Assembly (NCBI GenBank): GCA_002205965.3 | Contig: NADL03000072.1 | Location: forward strand, 186,001-250,000 | Source of the DNA: Kappaphycus alvarezii | Lineage: Eukaryota > Rhodophyta > Florideophyceae > Gigartinales > Solieriaceae | Length of the DNA stretch: 64,000 bases | Reading direction: 5' to 3' | Notes under the pieces: generated by a model | Seen by the model: only the letters and a program-made list of their open reading frames with translations | What the model was told of the DNA's origin: nothing | Databases searched by the model: none | Position numbers and translations under genes: made by a program | In this document: positions 23,351 through 34,925 of the stretch, in pieces | Layout: each line of letters starts with the position of its first letter | Position numbering within the stretch: the first letter of the stretch is position 1

Positions 23351-23872
23351 TTGAGCATAGGGTCTTGCAAGTCTTTTCAGTTGGAGAAAGACTACACTGA
23401 AAACTTTATTGCAGAGAGAGCTAGGGATTATTGCAGTAATGCGGTTCGACACTTGAAGATTGAAAGTGGTGTTCGCGGCATTTCAAAGACAAGGGCCTGT
23501 GTGGTGGTTTTGCTTTTAGATGATCTTTTTCGTCAGTTGATGCAGTGGCTAAATGAATTTACCGGACACAAACAGCTCTCGCGACAAGATATTACGCTTT
23601 CATAAATGCACAGTTATGTTTCAATTCCGCTGCTGTCTCATGCTTTCAACCTGGGGCTCGAAAGTACTATCAAGTTTCTTGCACAGTTGGGGAACGTTAC
23701 AACTTCGCTGGAAAGGGTACGATTAATCTCCGAGAATGTGAAAGCCTATTCTCCTACTGGAAGGAGTGATGATGGAGGGAAAAACTGGATATCACAACGA
23801 GACCAAACGAGGCAATTGTCTGAATTCGAGAATCTGACATTCAGGGAGGTTTCGACGGCGCTAGCCAAATGA
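23351..23872 (+). pseudogene. divergent histone H2B-like fold with an in-frame stop
   Basis: The pattern of residues follows H2B closely in spacing. Codons 35-36 are Leu-Lys; six residues later comes Gly-Ile-Ser (43-45); twelve residues later Asp-Leu-Phe (58-60); then SRQDI (77-81) where H2B has its SREI. After an in-frame TAA at 23,603-23,605 the same frame continues with Leu-x2-His-Ala-x3-Gly-x5-Lys-Phe (94-109), which is the H2B C-terminal helix pattern. The loop before SRQDI is about four residues shorter than in canonical H2B. General sequence identity is low. It could be a decayed or highly derived histone variant, or a histone-fold protein of another kind. Nothing shows regulation. The extra tail after the fold is unlike normal H2B. 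Confidence 0.4.
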
Positions 23873-24612
23873 GGTCTAATCTGAGATCCCAATCTTCCCA
23901 CTTCCAATGGGAACAGAAGGTGATATCTCAAACAATCAAGACATTTGTGATAAATGCTTTTGCAGGCTGGCGCATGTATGAGCGACGAGACTTACTACAA
24001 TCAACTAATTCTTTCATATCGCGAGATGGCTACTGCAACTCGTTAAACAAGGCTCAAGCGACAAACGACTTCATGTTGGATGTCTCGCAGGAGCTTCTCA
24101 GTTACGCTGCTACTTTGCTCGGTAGAGAAGAACAAATTCGTGAAGAACAAGGACGTGAGGGAGATGATGAAGTCACATGTGCACAATATGGTGCTGTGTC
24201 AAGGCAAGGGGTGAAAAAGTTGGTTCTTCTTGCCCACGCCCGCCGGAAAAAACGCCTTAACGTTTTTAATAGCTCAGATGGTCTCACCCTGAGAACGTTA
24301 GTTCCATATCATGAACCAAGACGCGGGAAGGCAGTTTACTGGGCCCTTTGTGGGCAGAACCCCCCTTCGTCACATGGACATCGTTCTTCATATTCCTTTT
24401 CATTATGTGGCACAATCTTATGTCTTAGAGTTCACAAAAGGCTGAGGCGCGCATGCTGCGGTATTTGGTATAGCCACAAGGATCTAGTTTTGCGATCTAT
24501 TCCACACTATCCCAACAACAGTAGAAGCAGAAGGAGGACCACTAAACGCTCTCTCACTTCTAGTAGCAGTCAAGCTCCCCGAGGCGTTTTCGGGACGGTG
24601 ACTTTATTGTAA
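23869..24612 (+). other. downstream frame, possibly a second histone-fold segment
   Basis: A 247-codon frame, shifted relative to the previous one. Residues around 74-90 (NDFMLDVSQELLSYA) resemble the long central helix of a core histone, with the x-Ser-x-Glu-Leu-Leu-x2-Ala pattern of H2A. An acidic stretch and a basic stretch (RRKKRLN) follow. The last third, after about 24,300, probably switches frame. If real, the layout H2B-like then H2A-like would be a doublet, but this half is weak. It is on the same strand, directly after the H2B-like frame. Confidence 0.25.
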
Positions 24613-24653
24613 GCTCTACAAAATGTTTCTAATGGTGAGAAAATGGCTCCAGT

Positions 24654-24851
24654 GCTGATAGAAATGAAGGAGAAGATGACGAAGGTGTAGATCCACCGCA
24701 ACCTCTACCGCAACCACAGCAACCTCCACCACAACCGCCTTTGGACAGGTATACACAATGGCTTACGAGGAAAGCTAAGCGGCTCCGTCCTGAGACAAGT
24801 GGAGCGCAACGAGGGCCCACTCTTAGGAAGAGACGAAGAGGAGGGATGTAG
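24654..24851 (+). other. Pro/Gln-rich segment with basic C-terminus
   Basis: The frame reads DEGVDPPQPLPQPQQ, then more prolines, then a basic end (LTRKAKRLR .. LRKRRRGGM, stop at 24,849-24,851) that looks like a nuclear localisation signal. It may be the C-terminal exon of the gene starting upstream. The DNA is an imprecise CCRCAACCTCC-type repeat. Confidence 0.3.
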
Positions 24852-25574
24852 ACCCTTAAAGATGCATAGTATAGACGCTAGACAGGTTAGAATAAAGAAC
24901 CCTTCTGATCGATATACTAATCAAAGGGCTTTTTTTGATTCCTTGAACCCGCTCTTGAACCCCAAATCAAGGGTTTACTGCGCCAGTAATAGCCCATCTC
25001 GTGCGGTTAAAGTTGGTGATCAAGCAGAGGACAAAATTTACATGTATTTCATCAACGTAGAATTGACAAGAGTCCACGTGCGCCGAACTAACGAACGGTC
25101 ATATTTAACTGAGCGATATAGTGATCATAAAATTTCGGCATCAGTTATATTAAATCTGAGTCTTTAAGTAAATCATCATATTCACACCATTAAGCCTCGA
25201 CTGCCCGATTGTTTTCAGCAAGAAAATAAATAAACCTTCCCATTTAACCCCATGAAGCAATTAATTGAATTATGGAAACCAAAGTAACATCCTTTTAGTT
25301 GGTAAAAATGCTTCTCTATTCGCCTGGTACTGCACAGCACAGCACAGTACATCCGCAATCATGCATTCAATTTAAATTCATAGGACTCCCAACCTTATAG
25401 TACAGAACTGATGTTTTCACAAGCTCTTCCCCCAAACTCGCGTTTTCGGTCCACCCAAAAGGCATTAACGTTTCTCTCCACGTCCTACATGTGCGGCTGA
25501 ACCCGCTGCGGGGGGTAGAATACCTCACCGTGGCGCGACACGATGCGAATTTCAGCACATGCTTCCCTTGACCT
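24852..25574. other. no supported gene
   Basis: AT-rich, no repeat match within the window. A run of GCACA repeats near 25,335 is the only pattern noticed. Confidence 0.4.
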
Positions 25575-26097
25575 TTCCTTAGATCTTGTCAATCGTTCCT
25601 AAGCAGTCACCGATCTCGCGTCCCAAGACACTTGTTCCACGCTCTTCAACATCCAGCGATCCGATCAAGCTCTCTCCACTGCATTTGGCTTCCTTTGAGG
25701 AATCGCAGAGGCCACTAACGCAGCCAAATTCCCAGCCCAGATCGCCTCCGGCCCTCCAATCTCCGCCTTGACGCCTACCCTCCCGGACTACGCTTTCTCG
25801 CCGAACCTCGCGGTTTCTTTACGCCAGCCCGTGCCGAAGTTGCCGCCCACCCGTCTCCCGTTTCTAGGTCGCAACACAGCCGCCTCCCCCGATCCTGTTC
25901 CATTGATCCACCTGACACTGCATAGGAGCATAGACCGCATCCCCGCCCGGCTCGTCAACAACGAGCCAAAGGAGTTTGCCCTTGTCTCTACCCCACGCGA
26001 CCAGCGCCCACTCCACAGCGCCTTACCTCTCCGAGAGTACTTAGCTACGGAGGGCTTCATCGGCCCCATCACCGTTTTTCTCACCGCCGATTCGCGT

Positions 26098-26187
26098 GCA
26101 ACCTTAATTTGCGCCGCCGCCGAGTCCCTAAGTACGCAGTACGCAACCTTAATTTGCGCCGTCGCCGAGTCCCTGAGTACGCAATCT
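26098..26187 (+). repeat. in-frame 45-bp tandem duplication in LINE-A
   Basis: Two 45-bp units (26,098-26,142 and 26,143-26,187) duplicate 15 codons (ATLICA.AESLSTQ). The copy at 18.6 kb has one unit. Confidence 0.8.
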
Positions 26188-26335
26188 GCGTTTGACGCCT
26201 TCCGTGGCCACTCCGAATCCTCCCTGCCCCCATTACTGTTTCTTCCCCCCATCATCTCCCATTGCCATTCCGTTGCTGATGCCTAATTCTGCCTACCCAC
26301 CCTCCATGCCAAAGTCGCCCCCCTTTCCAACCCAC

Positions 26336-27565
26336 ATCAATTATATGATTCGTATTTCTGCTTCGGGCACTTGTTAAGACCACATTATCGAAGCAAATCT
26401 TCTGAATTTGGGTTTCTGTATGTTTAATTGGGTACTTTTTAATTGGAAATTATGGGTGAATATGAGAAGGAGGGTTTAAAGTCGCTTTTATCTGCAACTC
26501 TGAACAAATCACGCGATCAAGGTTGCATCAATTGACTGTAAGCACCATTTATAATGGCCATGTAGGCATCTTACTGTTTACACCCCACACTCGCTGCCGC
26601 GGCCGCATGTGCTTACTGCTTTCTACGTAGCAGTCGTACCGCTTGCGCAAGGGGACTTTGGTTACGGTCAAGACCGGTTCAACAGCGCTATATAATCGCC
26701 AACTTGGAAACCCCTAGCGCAACTCCTGGTTCCTCAAGTCGTTGCGTGTTCTCCCGCATCCCACCCTCTATTCATCCTTCATGTACCAATCGCAAGTCAT
26801 CTTTGTTCTTCGTTTCAGTTGTTTTATTCATTTGAGTATTTGTTTTCCTTTACACGTGCCTAATCAAAATTGCACGCCCTTCGGTCGCTCATTGCATTGT
26901 GATTTGAAGTATCTCGTGTCATTTAGGTATTTGGGTTTCTTTTACATTCGATATCATATTTCGCATCATTACAGCTCTCTTTTCAAGTTCGCTTGCAGGA
27001 GTATTGATTTCGCAACACGTCAACTGAGCAACCCGTAAGCTTCCGCAAGAAAGAGATCTGTTCTGAGGGAGCTAAATTAGTTGTGAACCAATTTTTCGGT
27101 TCTCTGACCGAACATCGCCACGAAAAGGCTTTAGCGTGAAACCCATGTTACGGAGACGGGCTGAACGGCCCGCGACAGGTGGAGGCACTTGCGTACATCC
27201 AGATTCACCCTCTGTAAGAAGAATAGACACTTCAAGATAACTGTCACATCTCGTGAACTTTGGACTGACGATACCTTTCTAGCGTGATTTGGGATGGGAC
27301 TCTAGCACCCTAACCATCTCATGGAAATCGTCTTTTCCTAATATTGACACCTAACCCTCTTAGCTTCACTATCTCTGTCGATGCGGCTACTAAAAACGTA
27401 AGCAAAGAGAAGGCGAGATATGTTATACGTCATGATTTAGCTGTTTTACCTTTAGTTAATCTAGTAAATATGTTTGTGTTTCTCTCTATGTTTAGTTCAC
27501 CATGGAAACTGCGGAACTTCAGCTGAACAAATCTGTCAAATGTAAACCATCCAAACATTTCCCCT
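26336..27565 (+). mobile_element. ~1.2-kb insertion ending in a LINE-C-type tail
   Basis: It interrupts LINE-A between TTTCCAAC and TTTTCAAC, a possible 8-bp target duplication with one mismatch. Its right end reads TGTAAACCATCCAAACATTT, a variant of the LINE-C tail, so it is probably a retrotransposed copy with sense +. The body (TATATAA near 26,690; no RT motif) is not recognised, and may be a co-mobilised non-LINE sequence. Confidence 0.45.
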
Positions 27566-27880
27566 TTTCAACTCCGCCTGAGCTTGCAGGCCAAAGTAGT
27601 ACTTCATCGAAGTGCTGCGGTTCTCCATCCGGACATCAGGGCCAGCTATCCCGAACTTACCAGCCGCCAATCCCACCAACCCCCCGCTGCCCAAACGGTC
27701 TCCCCGAGCCCCTTCCCAAAACCAAGCTCCTGCCAAACGCCTCCGTCTCGCTGGACCTGAACCAGAATACAGAACGGAGAAGGCTTCATCACCAGTGCCC
27801 CCCACCTCGGAGTATTGTTTGCCCCACCCACGGGACCTGCCCAGCTATGTCTAGGAAACCCATTCATGCTCGTCGTCTCG

Positions 27881-29035
27881 TCCCGTACCAAGAGAGTGCG
27901 GGAGCGGTTTTTATGATACCACAGCCTGTCCACCCAAGGAACATCTTACTCCATAATTATATGATAACTTTGATAGGTGAAAGAGAGCTTGGGAGTAAGT
28001 ACGGCTGTTTTCACGGGAAGATTAGAGTCCTATGTACTTATTCACTTCTTTATTAACATTTGCTTATGCTTCCGGATACCGAATGGACTATATCTCTCGA
28101 AAGAAGGTTATAACCTACTTTTGAGGGTTTTCTGTTCTTTTAAAGACGGACGACTCATATCAATCGGCCCTGAGTTTGTGCAGATAATCTACCACTACTC
28201 GACTGGAAGATATGAATCGTTCCAAAAGAAAAACTATCTTTCTCCTATCTGAACACTATCAGAGGCGTGTATTCGTTCCTAAAAGCATCTTGAGGTATCA
28301 CGCACAGGCTATGATTTAGCTGCCGGCATTGAATATCGAATGGTCCCATAACCTCAATGGTAACCTTACGTTTCTCGCCTAGAAACGGGAGCTCAGCTGA
28401 AGACCAATATCTTCCGAGACCGTCATGATGATACGAGCGGGACCATCCAGTGATCGGGGTGTATCATTGGAGAGGGCCAGACATCGAGAGAACGAGGGAG
28501 ATCACCAAGGAGATCACCTCAAACACCGCCTAGTCGTCCCGGAGGAAACTATGCCTCCCTAATTATTGGAAGGCTACCAATTAGACGTTGGCTTCGCGAA
28601 ATAACGGAAGACCCGAGGTAAATTCCTATTTTGCGAGTAGTATTGCATGTGCTTCCAAAGCATTCACGGGGCGCAACTTACTCGTGAGGACTCAGTCCTT
28701 ATGTTGGGATTTTTTTCTCCTTCAGATTCCCGTTTCTGGATCCGTTGCCAGAAAAGTTCGCATACAACATCTACTACCTAACATAAAGAAGTTATTGAGA
28801 TGTGAAACTAGAGAGCTCACAATAGAATACTATGAAATAATACGCAGGATCTAGGAAACTTGACAAGGAGCTGGCCGGTTATCGCACGGTACAAACTCTT
28901 CTACCGTATCGGAAATCAGGTACTGTCATATCCTTTAAGTCAACCATACACTCTCCCTGATGACTGGATAGAGCTGTCACAAGAATAACAAGATCAATGA
29001 GGACGAGACAGGACGTTCGACCTAAGTGCGGGGAG
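27881..29035. other. no supported gene
   Basis: Frames at 27,977-28,252 and 28,588-28,854 (+) have no recognised motif. No repeat with other parts of the window is clear, apart from a short TTTTCACGG.AAGATTA block also at 35,350. Confidence 0.35.
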
Positions 29036-30472
29036 GTGCAAGCTCGCACGGATCGGAAGGTTTTTTTGCCGCCGTCATCTACCGACTTTTAATTTACTGT
29101 ACTACCTCCCCTTGTCCAAAATTGCTTGTAGTTCTGGTCCTTCCTCGCCCTCCCTGACTCTTGCTTATCCTTACCACGGTCCTCTCCAAATTCATTTCTA
29201 TTTTATCTAGATATATTTATACTCTATCTATCCCTCTAAATCTACCAGCCCGAATCAAGTCCTTTTTCCTTTTCGCTTATGTCCTCCTCCAAATTCACTT
29301 TTTTGAGAAAAAGGGCGCAAATTTACTACTACAAATTACCTTAAAGATTTATTTTACCTATTCCAAATCTGTAGAATGCTCCTTCGGGAGCCTATTTAAG
29401 CCCCTTTATTCCAAGTTTAAAACACCGCGATCATTGTATTCACCACTATTCTCTGTCTACCAATTTAAAACACTCTCAATTCCCTACCACTCCCAAAGCC
29501 CACCAGAGTGGACAACCTATGCCCCTCCAACGTCATTTCCAAAAATCGCCACCCCCGCCCCTAAACTCCATTCCACAACTCCCTTTCGGACCTACTGCCA
29601 GTGACGACTATCTACGCCAGCAAACTAAACGAATGTGATCGAATTCCTGCGTCGCTTGTTCGTCGAGGATGGGGCGGGGGAGGTAGGTGAGGGGCTGGAG
29701 TGGGAAGTTGAAGAGGGAGCTGAGGAGACCTTCAAGGAGTTGGCAGCCACAGAATTGGTCCACGAGAATGAGGTTCACGAAGGGGATGACGAGGAGGTTA
29801 AAAAAGAGGACGAGGAGGACGAGGGGGAGGGAGAAATGGAAAGCGTTGGAATGGTGTGGCCGGGGCTGTACAGTACGGAACAAGTTGTCCCGACGCTGGA
29901 ACCGGATGGGGCATCTTTAGTGGTTTAGATATCTCCCAGGAAATAGAGAGTTATGAGCCGTTCGCAGATATTTGTGGGGACTGCTTGGGCAGCATGGATA
30001 TTTGGAGTTGCTTGGGTCTGATCTAGAGAGTGGTAAATAAGAGGACCAGATCGATTGATCGTTTCTGAAGTATCTTTTGTTTAGAGTATATCATCCACAC
30101 AAAGTGTTTTTATGCATTTCCTGGTATATTTTGTGGTTTTGTTCGGACTTTCGGGGTAGCCAAAAGTCTATATAAGCTGAGTAAACTGCTTCCTCATGGA
30201 AAGGTCAAGCAAGTTGGCAGACAACTTCGAGTCAAGTCCCGAGTAGTAGGAAGTGCAGAGTAAACTTAAGACTCAAGAAAAACTTTTCTTACGCTGGTCG
30301 CAGAGCATCATTGGTAGACCCTGCCCCTTCTATACTTGCTTGTAGCCCTCTCAACTTTCTTCCCTACTCACTCCTTTTTGTTCGTTCAACTATACCCTGG
30401 TAGCACTTTGCCGCTTGAAACACCTCCTCGTTGTGGTAATTGGCTCTGAGTATCTCTTCTCCCGACGATTTA
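29036..30472 (+). repeat. 1.4-kb dispersed repeat, copy 2
   Basis: Reverse complement of 840-2,268. It ends where LINE-A (30,473) begins. Confidence 0.75.
29519..30026 (+). pseudogene. small acidic protein of unknown function, copy 2
   Basis: It begins at ATG 29,519 with MPLQRHFQKSPPPPLNS and reads to about 29,632, where a one-base loss relative to copy 1 creates a stop. The adjacent frame continues as IEFLRRLFVEDGAGE, then a long Glu/Asp-rich stretch (e.g. HEGDDEEVKKEDEEDEG) to about 29,925. A second shift restores LEPDGGIFSGLDIS in spirit and the reading ends at TAG 30,024-30,026. Same architecture as copy 1. Unknown family; possibly nuclear because of the acid-rich middle, but that is a guess. 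Confidence 0.45.
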
Positions 30473-31870
30473 CCCCTATCAGCCCCACCAGTCCCGCCCA
30501 CCATGGCAAATGCCGATAAGCTCCGCCCCTCCATCTTTCCTCTTCCCACGCCACCGACCGAACCGACAGAGGTACCCTGACCGCTCCGTGCACGTTCACC
30601 CAGGCCGAAGTCCGCCGCCAGCTGCGACGACGCCCGTACCACAGCAGTCCTGCTCGGGGTGGACTTCGCCCCTCCATACCTCCAGCTGTAGCACATGCCC
30701 CCGGCGGCACCGAGCCCTCGAACTCGGCTCTCAAGTGGTTCCATGCTTTCATCAACACCCTGGTCGATGAGAATTGCCCCACTGAGACTAGCGAGTATGT
30801 CGCAGGTGCTACTCTTTTGGGCCTGCCGAAAGATGCAGTCTGTTGCACTCTCCGCCGATCGCCATTGGCCTTGCCAGCCGTCGACTTGTACGGCGCCTGA
30901 TAATGAAACCAATTCAGAATGATCAAGAGTTGGCCAACTACCTGCAGCCCCATGAACTCTGCATAGGCGTGCCGTATGCTACGAGCCATCGTCCATTTCA
31001 CTCGGGCACGCATACACGAACTGCAGAACAATGATACCGCCAACGTGCTCATTCATGTTGATGCCTGTAACGCATTCAACGTAGTTCCTTCCCCATTACG
31101 CTGTAGGTATACCCATTTTGAGTCGATTGCGGTTGTCTGGAAAACCATGGGATAGGTCGGAAATATCTTCCAACAGTAAAACACCCAAACGCATTCAACT
31201 GAATTGAGCGTTCCGAAATTCTCTCTCAGGCTAACTGCCGTAGCCTCGCGCCGCATGTTGGTCCACTTCCTTTACGGAGCTCCTTACCGCCTCTTCTTCG
31301 GCCGTCATCTTATATGGAGTCGAGATACACGCAACAGGGCGACCAGCTCGGAATGTTGCTCTTCGCTATTGCTCTCCACTCCCTTTTGCAAGGACTGGCA
31401 TCCAGTTTCGCCGCCCTCCCTCTTCACACATGGTACGCGGACGACGGAACCCTAATTGTTCCCATCTCACAAGCCCACGCCGTTCTCCAGTACCTGCACC
31501 TGACCGGACCAAACCTCGGCTTCCACGTTAACGTTAATCCTCAGGAAACATCATCCTGGTGTTCCTCTCTCTCACCACACCCTCTCCGACATGATCTGGC
31601 AAGCAACGTGCCAGCCTCTGATGCTATCACGGTTCTGGGAAGCCCCATTACTTCATCGCGTACACGGTCTCAATTCTGACGAACGTGCCCCTCATTTAAT
31701 AAATCATGCTCTCAAACTCCACGCATGTGGCCAGGCTTCTGGCCCCATCCTACAAAACTCTGGCCACGAGTCTGGGCCTCCATGCCGAACTACGACTAGA
31801 GGCACGCTTGTCACCCCTCAACCACCTCGACCTTAACGCCGCTCCCTCCAGAAAGAGATCACTCACCTTT
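30473..31870 (+). mobile_element. LINE-A internal fragment, fourth copy
   Basis: It runs from the region upstream of RT to past the YADDG box (WYADDGTLIVPISQAHA near 31,430). Motif B is well preserved (GDQLGMLLFAIALHS near 31,335). Both ends are missing: it stops near 31,870 inside the coding region. Interrupted at motif A by the LINE-C copy at 31,081-31,187. Confidence 0.8.
31081..31187 (+). mobile_element. LINE-C 3'-end remnant in the LINE-A catalytic motif, 12-bp target duplication
   Basis: A 107-bp insert between two copies of AACGCATTCAAC (31,069-31,080 and 31,188-31,199), which encode the NAFN of RT motif A. This is the clearest target-site duplication in the window. Confidence 0.9.
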
Positions 31871-32051
31871 CATTCTTTTGCATGAAGAACCAAACAAAGA
31901 GCTTATACAAAAAGATGTTCTTCGCGGGGAGTGAAGTTGTTTTACTTGAAATAATATTTTCGACCGGTTAATTTGCCACTCAATGATTTTCCATCGGATT
32001 GAGGTCAAGTATCTGCTCTACAACGTCCCGAACCCTGTTCCTGAACGTTGT

Positions 32052-33042
32052 TCAAATCAAGTCCATGGCGTCGGGAAAATCAAAACTTGTGTGCACAGAG
32101 GCTGGTTCCAGGCTTTGATAGCCGAAGCTATTGTCTCCTTGGGATCCCAGAGGGATGCTTCCCTGGAATTCAAGATGGTCAAGAACAGTTAGATTACCGC
32201 CATCATTACAGGAAACGTAACGTTCTTCGGTCTCTTGATTTTGGTTCAGCGTCCATCCGTCATAAAAACTGTTCCCGTTCTCAAAGTTCACGTCGGATAG
32301 CTCCATAGAAGAATTTATGTTAATCGCAGCGTTTTCAACCAGGGGTGTGGCAGCGATCCCGATGTTTCTTTCTCCTTGTGGTGTTCCAGTATGATCTGCG
32401 AGATTGATGGTCTCATTAACTTGAGCAAACGATGCTGTGTTGATCACTGACGTTGTAGAGTGAAGCCCGTCACCGATGCACGGCACTGCTTCCATTAATC
32501 TCTGCTCCTCTCGCAAACGACTTTCGTTGCCAGCAATGACACGGCGTAATGCCTCGAGCTGTTCTTCGGCCTCACTGGTGCGTGAGCGCCACATATTTGT
32601 CTCGGCTTGAGCCCTGTGAAGGGCTGCACGGAGACCGACTTCCTCCCTTGAATTCTGCAAATCTCTAGAAAAGATAGGCGGGCACGGTGAAGGACTTTTC
32701 TAAAAACTACTGAAGCATTGCACGATTTCTTGTTCATGAAAAGTCTCCTCCTATACTTTTCATCATTCGCTAAGCCCTTTGATGTCTCAGGGATTTTCGT
32801 CTGAAATATAGCCGTGCTGCTATCCTCGACGGATGTGGCTCTGATCTCGGCATCAACTTTATCATCTAGACGACACCTGTATTCGTCCCTTGCCTTGCTT
32901 GCCAGGTCAACGGAATAGTCCTCGGCCGGGGTGCGATTGGTACAATCTTCGGGAATTAACCATGGCGATTGCAAAACTTGTCGGCAAATTCTGTGGCGCT
33001 CGGAACTTCGAGTTCCATTGATCTGCACTTTATCGGCGACAT
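32052..33042 (-). pseudogene. bZIP-like transcription factor gene, broken
   Basis: Three frame segments on the - strand line up. The first, from an ATG at 33,042 (MSPIKCRSMELEVPS), ends near 32,957. The second (near 32,950-32,690) has TNRTPAEDYSVDLASKARDE and then a basic block KYRRRLFMNKKSCNASVVFR that fits a bZIP basic region (N-x2-S-x2-A-S-x3-R). The third, from about 32,665, reads LQNSREEVGLRAALHRAQ and EAEEQLEALRRVI, a leucine-heptad coiled coil, then an acidic Asn-rich C-terminus ending DAMDLI at 32,052. One-base shifts separate the segments, so it is either a pseudogene or an intact gene with sequence errors. The true start is uncertain. Expected role: nuclear DNA-binding dimer; target unknown. 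Confidence 0.5.
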
Positions 33043-34190
33043 GGCGGGTTGCTTATCCGAAAGGTCTGCGGGAGAGGTGAGACAGCGGGAACTAGCAATA
33101 GGAGGCCGAAGGACAGTCTCCATGGATTTAATGATGCCGTGACTGTAAGATGGATAGGGTGCCAAGAAATACTTGACGTGTTTTGATGTGTTGAAAACTC
33201 TGCTGGTATTGTGATTTCGAGCAGTTAGCAAGTGTGCAGCGACACGAAGGAAAGACTACTTCGGTAATATCGTTGCAAGTAGACGGAAAGAGTAAATCAT
33301 ATGGGAGCAATATGCAGTGGGAGGGATGAGATAGGTCCGACGTAAAGGTAAAGGATGACGATGTTTGAAGGTATGATTGGCTGGGGATTATCGCCGCAAG
33401 GGGATTGGAATGGGGACTCAGCAGGTACGGAGGAAAAGTCAATGTGTAGACTGATGTAAGTGTGTATGGGTGTGCGTTAATGGTACGATGTCTTCGGTCA
33501 GGATGGGTAGGGAATAATATACTGCACAGTATACTGCATAGGATGCGATTTTCTATTTCATACAGCAGTGATAAAAATAAATATATATAGGATGATTGCG
33601 TTTGGTGCATGTTTGCTTGGGTGATTCTGGGTGCACAGGGGGGTCTGGAAGGTGATAAGGGATAGTGCGAGTGCGGGGAGTTTTGAGTTTGATGGGCGCT
33701 GGACAATGGTGTGAGGAAAGGCAGTTTAAGGGCAGAACGGGAAGAAAAAGCCCAAAAACAGCTATGTGGAGCAGATGTCTGGGACACTTGCAAGTGAAAA
33801 ATATACGACTATTTGGATCTTAGATATCCGAAAGGTGCGAGTCGGCTGAAAAAATAAATGTAATAATGGGTTACACCTTATTTTCTAGGGCAAATTGGCA
33901 GCCGTTCTGAAGATCCCGGAATGCGTCTTCTGAGGCAATTCGCCAAGTGGTGAAGCAAGAGAGGTTGTACTGTACAGTACTGTACCCTTGCATGATAGGC
34001 CTCCTTTTGTTGTCATGGCATGTCCTTTGCATCCCCTTTTCTCCCGTTTGCTGGTGTCGGTGAGTACTTTCTTCTTTCAACATATTTTGAAATACATCGT
34101 ATAGTACAGTTCCACAAGATCAGATACTGTAAATGTCAATAATGTTCAGTCAGGGTTTTTAAAATTTTCCTGACACAGCGAGCGACGACG
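33043..34190. other. upstream region of the bZIP-like gene, no other gene supported
   Basis: The + strand is purine-rich over 33,240-33,780. A 221-codon frame on the - strand is a by-product of this bias. Perfect short palindromes such as GTACTGTACAGTAC occur at about 33,965-33,985. Confidence 0.4.
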
Positions 34191-34258
34191 TGGCCGCTTG
34201 GCCCGATTGGGTTTTCTCATACAGTATCCCCTTATCCTGTAGCCATTCCATGCAGGGT

Positions 34259-34315
34259 GGGAAAGGTTTGGGTGTTTTACTCTTGGAAGATACTGTATAT
34301 CCGGTCTATCCTAGT
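34259..34315 (-). mobile_element. LINE-C 3'-end remnant carrying a 5-bp ACTGT insertion
   Basis: The consensus GAAGATATATCC appears here as GAAGATACTGTATATCC. Otherwise a typical short copy. Confidence 0.65.
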
Positions 34316-34799
34316 ACAGTACTGTTGCAACTTGACAATGAAGTCGTAAAGCACGGACCAGGACTGATAGTAACACAATCACTGATGCCTCTCTGGACCT
34401 GGAGACCAGGTCAGGGCGCTTTATATAGACCTTTGCGGGGCTCTAAATGCAATCTAGGTACGTTGCTGACAGAATACTACTGTACGTGAAAATGCACTTT
34501 GCTGACAATACACGTGTACGTGCCACGTATTAATAGAACCCTAACAGTACTGTAGTCCCAACTCACTTGTTCGCTTGAGAGAGCTTACGCATGACAGAGC
34601 TTACACTTGACAAGTCACATGACCCCCATAGCTACTCGGAACCCTATGGCACTTCTTTACTTCATACGAGACTCTTTCGTTTTTATGCTACACCGTTACA
34701 GCAGACTAAACCATGTGCATCCATTAACTGTGGAAGGCGACGACGTTAATAGCGACGTCGCCGACCCATTAGAGCCAGATTCGATTGAGGACAAGGATC

Positions 34800-34925
34800 A
34801 GTAGGTGTTGGACTTACGCGCAGGTTGTGACATTGCAAGACCGTACCTTAACATACCAATGTTATCCGGGATTACAGCCGACCATATTTTTCAATCATTA
34901 AAACACCCAAAGTTTTCCCCTGAAC
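34800..34925 (+). mobile_element. LINE-C-type 3' tail
   Basis: It ends CAATCATTAAAACACCCAAA followed by GTTTTCCCC and matches 37,312-37,356 and 42.06 kb. No target duplication was identified. Confidence 0.5.

Larger units (their letters stand above)
25575..27880 (+). mobile_element. LINE-A N-terminal region, third copy, split by an insertion
   Basis: 25,575-26,335 and 27,566-27,880 match the N-terminal half of the long LINE-A at 18.4-19.2 kb, for example IPARLVNNE and GHSESSLPP. The 1.2 kb between them is a later insertion. No RT remains; the 3' portion is missing. Confidence 0.7.

Noticed and set aside
29161..29604. 147-codon hydrophobic frame in the acidic-protein repeat
   Set aside because: Not conserved as a frame in the inverted copy at 1,690-2,230; likely untranslated leader.
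33128..33793. 221-codon open frame on the - strand
   Set aside because: It lies in a purine/pyrimidine-biased stretch, has no domain, is Ser/Pro/His-rich by composition, and is upstream of the bZIP-like gene.
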